A stretch of DNA of 64,000 nucleotides from Formosa sediminum. GTDB taxonomy: Bacteria > Bacteroidota > Bacteroidia > Flavobacteriales > Flavobacteriaceae. The DNA is taken from contig NZ_CP041637.1 in assembly GCF_007197735.1 (NCBI RefSeq), positions 434,001 through 498,000 of the forward strand, given 5' to 3'. Below, one piece after another: positions 62,796 through 64,000 of this stretch. Within the stretch, counting starts at the first letter, position 1, and each line of letters begins with the position of its first letter. A model generated the notes under the pieces. The model searched no databases. It saw only the letters and a list, made by a program, of their open reading frames with translations, and was not told the origin of the DNA. The position numbers and the translations under genes were made by a program.

Positions 62796-64000
62796 TTATA
62801 AAATATAATCTGTGCTAATAAAATTAGAAGCCTTGGTATCAAGGAGTTCATTTAATATCGCATTATTATAGTCATTATCTTTAGAAGCGACAAAGGTTCG
62901 TATTGAAAAAGAACGTAATGCATCATGCACACTTAAAGTTCCGACGGCAGAATCTTTACGACCGGTAAAAGGATACACATCTGGTCCACGTTGGCACGAA
63001 CTATTAAGGTTTACACGACAAACTAAATTAACCAAAGTATCTATTAGCGGTGCTAAGGTTTTTACATTTTTACCAAATATGCTTACTTGCTGACCATAAT
63101 TGGACTCGGCCATATCATGAAGCGGCTCTTGTATATCTTTAAAAGACAACACCGGAATTACTGGTCCGAATTGTTCTTCTTTAAAAACACGCATATTTTT
63201 ACTCACAGGATATAAAACAGCAGGAAATATATAATTATCTGTAGTATCTCCACCTTTAGCATTTAAAATTGAAGCTCCTTGCTCTAGAGCATCGTCTATT
63301 AATTCTTGAATATATGCCGGCTTGCCAGGCTCAGGTAAAGGCGTTAATTTAACACCTTGATCCCAGGGATTTCCGAATGCTAGTGCATCTACTCGTGCAG
63401 AGAAACGCTTATTAAATTCTTCTATTATATTTTCATGAACATATAATACTTTTAATGCCGTACAGCGTTGCCCATTAAAAGACAAAGTTCCAGCAATACA
63501 TTCATCTATCGCTAAATCTAAATCTGCATCTGGCAAGACAATTGCTGGGTTTTTAGCTTCTAACCCTAAAACTAATCGCAATCTATTTTGTCTTGGATGA
63601 CTATCTTGAAGTGCATTTGCCGATGTACTATTGCCTATAAGTGCTAACACATCTACACGTCCATTTTCCATAATTGGAGTTGCGACAACTCGGCCTCGAC
63701 CGTAAATGATATTTACCACACCTTTAGGAAAACTAGTTTGAAACGCTTCTAATAAAGGAGTCATTAATAAAACCCCATGTTTAGCCGGTTTAAAAATCAC
63801 CGTATTTCCCATAATAATAGCAGGAATTAACAATGCAAAGGTTTCGTTTAAAGGATAATTATAAGGGCCTAAGCACAATACTACTCCTAAAGCTCCTCTT
63901 CTAATATGAGCATTGACCCCTCCATGTTTTTCAAACTTTGCACTATCACGATCTAACTGTTTATATTCTTCAATAGTATCGTAAATATAATCTACCGTTC
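62796..64000 (-). CDS. NADP-dependent glyceraldehyde-3-phosphate dehydrogenase-like aldehyde dehydrogenase (partial)
   Basis: The C-terminal 400 residues are present; the frame stays open to the right edge (earlier residues read [15 protein letters not shown]), so the N-terminus is outside. It is an aldehyde dehydrogenase with [19 protein letters not shown], the Glu-containing [14 protein letters not shown] and the catalytic Cys in [13 protein letters not shown]. The sequence [19 protein letters not shown] resembles non-phosphorylating GapN, which makes 3-phosphoglycerate and NADPH. Substrate assignment is from resemblance. Confidence 0.8.
   Translation of the reverse strand, partial: TVDYIYDTIEEYKQLDRDSAKFEKHGGVNAHIRRGALGVVLCLGPYNYPLNETFALLIPAIIMGNTVIFKPAKHGVLLMTPLLEAFQTSFPKGVVNIIYGRGRVVATPIMENGRVDVLALIGNSTSANALQDSHPRQNRLRLVLGLEAKNPAIVLPDADLDLAIDECIAGTLSFNGQRCTALKVLYVHENIIEEFNKRFSARVDALAFGNPWDQGVKLTPLPEPGKPAYIQELIDDALEQGASILNAKGGDTTDNYIFPAVLYPVSKNMRVFKEEQFGPVIPVLSFKDIQEPLHDMAESNYGQQVSIFGKNVKTLAPLIDTLVNLVCRVNLNSSCQRGPDVYPFTGRKDSAVGTLSVHDALRSFSIRTFVASKDNDYNNAILNELLDTKASNFISTDYIL

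Noticed and set aside
1-64000. CRISPR arrays, insertion sequences, prophage or rRNA genes
   Set aside because: I saw no regularly spaced repeats, transposase or integrase genes, phage structural genes or ribosomal RNA sequence on either strand.

Overview
The window is AT-rich chromosomal DNA from a member of the Bacteroidota, almost certainly family Flavobacteriaceae. The evidence is three gliding-motility genes (gldA, gldB, gldC), a MetH split into two genes, a sulfite reductase with a HEPN-like tail, the arginine pathway built on an N-acylornithine carbamoyltransferase, promoters of the Bacteroidota type (TTG, 18-21 bases, TAnnTTTG) and no Shine-Dalgarno sequences. No rRNA, tRNA, CRISPR, phage or insertion sequence was seen. 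Both ends cut genes: a radical SAM protein on the left and a GapN-type aldehyde dehydrogenase on the right. Genus and species cannot be told from this stretch.

Layout. 1-6.1 kb: radical SAM protein, MepB-like protein, gldBC divergent from nadE, an atypical response regulator, and dnaG. 6.2-13.9 kb: a secreted S15 peptidase, an ECF sigma / membrane regulator / outer-membrane barrel operon, a polyprenyl synthase, rlmN and queA. 14-21.8 kb: aroA, a MazG-like pyrophosphohydrolase, two DUF3857 transglutaminase-like proteins, dtd, rsgA and a frameshifted secreted-protein gene. 21.8-25.9 kb: phenylalanine/tyrosine operon pheA-aminotransferase-tyrA-aroG/Q behind a Phe/Tyr-rich leader peptide and an intrinsic terminator. 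26-28.7 kb: gldA, a GIN-domain lipoprotein and a PagL-like lipid A deacylase. 28.8-47.4 kb: a methionine/cysteine/sulfate-assimilation island, all on the minus strand, with two SAM-I riboswitches. 47.5-53.5 kb: a hypothetical protein divergent from leuACDB. 53.6-62.8 kb: a nine-gene arginine operon (GNAT-argG-argC-proC-argD-argF'-argB-argE-argH) preceded by two short Arg-rich open reading frames. 62.8 kb to the end: gapN-like gene.

How it fits together. The window is dominated by amino-acid biosynthesis, with three styles of RNA-level control. Ribosome-mediated attenuation is likely at pheA, SAM riboswitches control metY and metH, and two Arg-rich leader ORFs precede the arginine operon. The sulfur island links aspartate (a MetX-aspartate kinase-homoserine dehydrogenase fusion) to homocysteine (metY and a metZ-like gene), methyl transfer (split metH, metF) and sulfide supply (cysH, sulfite reductase, siroheme cobA, a ferredoxin-NADP-reductase-like enzyme, cysE, cysM). 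An Rrf2 regulator sits in the middle. The sulfate-activation genes cysD/cysN are not present here.

Most distinctive points: the two classes of leader peptides, the three-enzyme fusion, a DnaG whose four zinc ligands are all replaced, a response regulator with Glu in place of the phospho-acceptor Asp, a transglutaminase-like pseudoenzyme next to a probably active paralogue, and an IVP-type four-helix-bundle gene between the two halves of metH.
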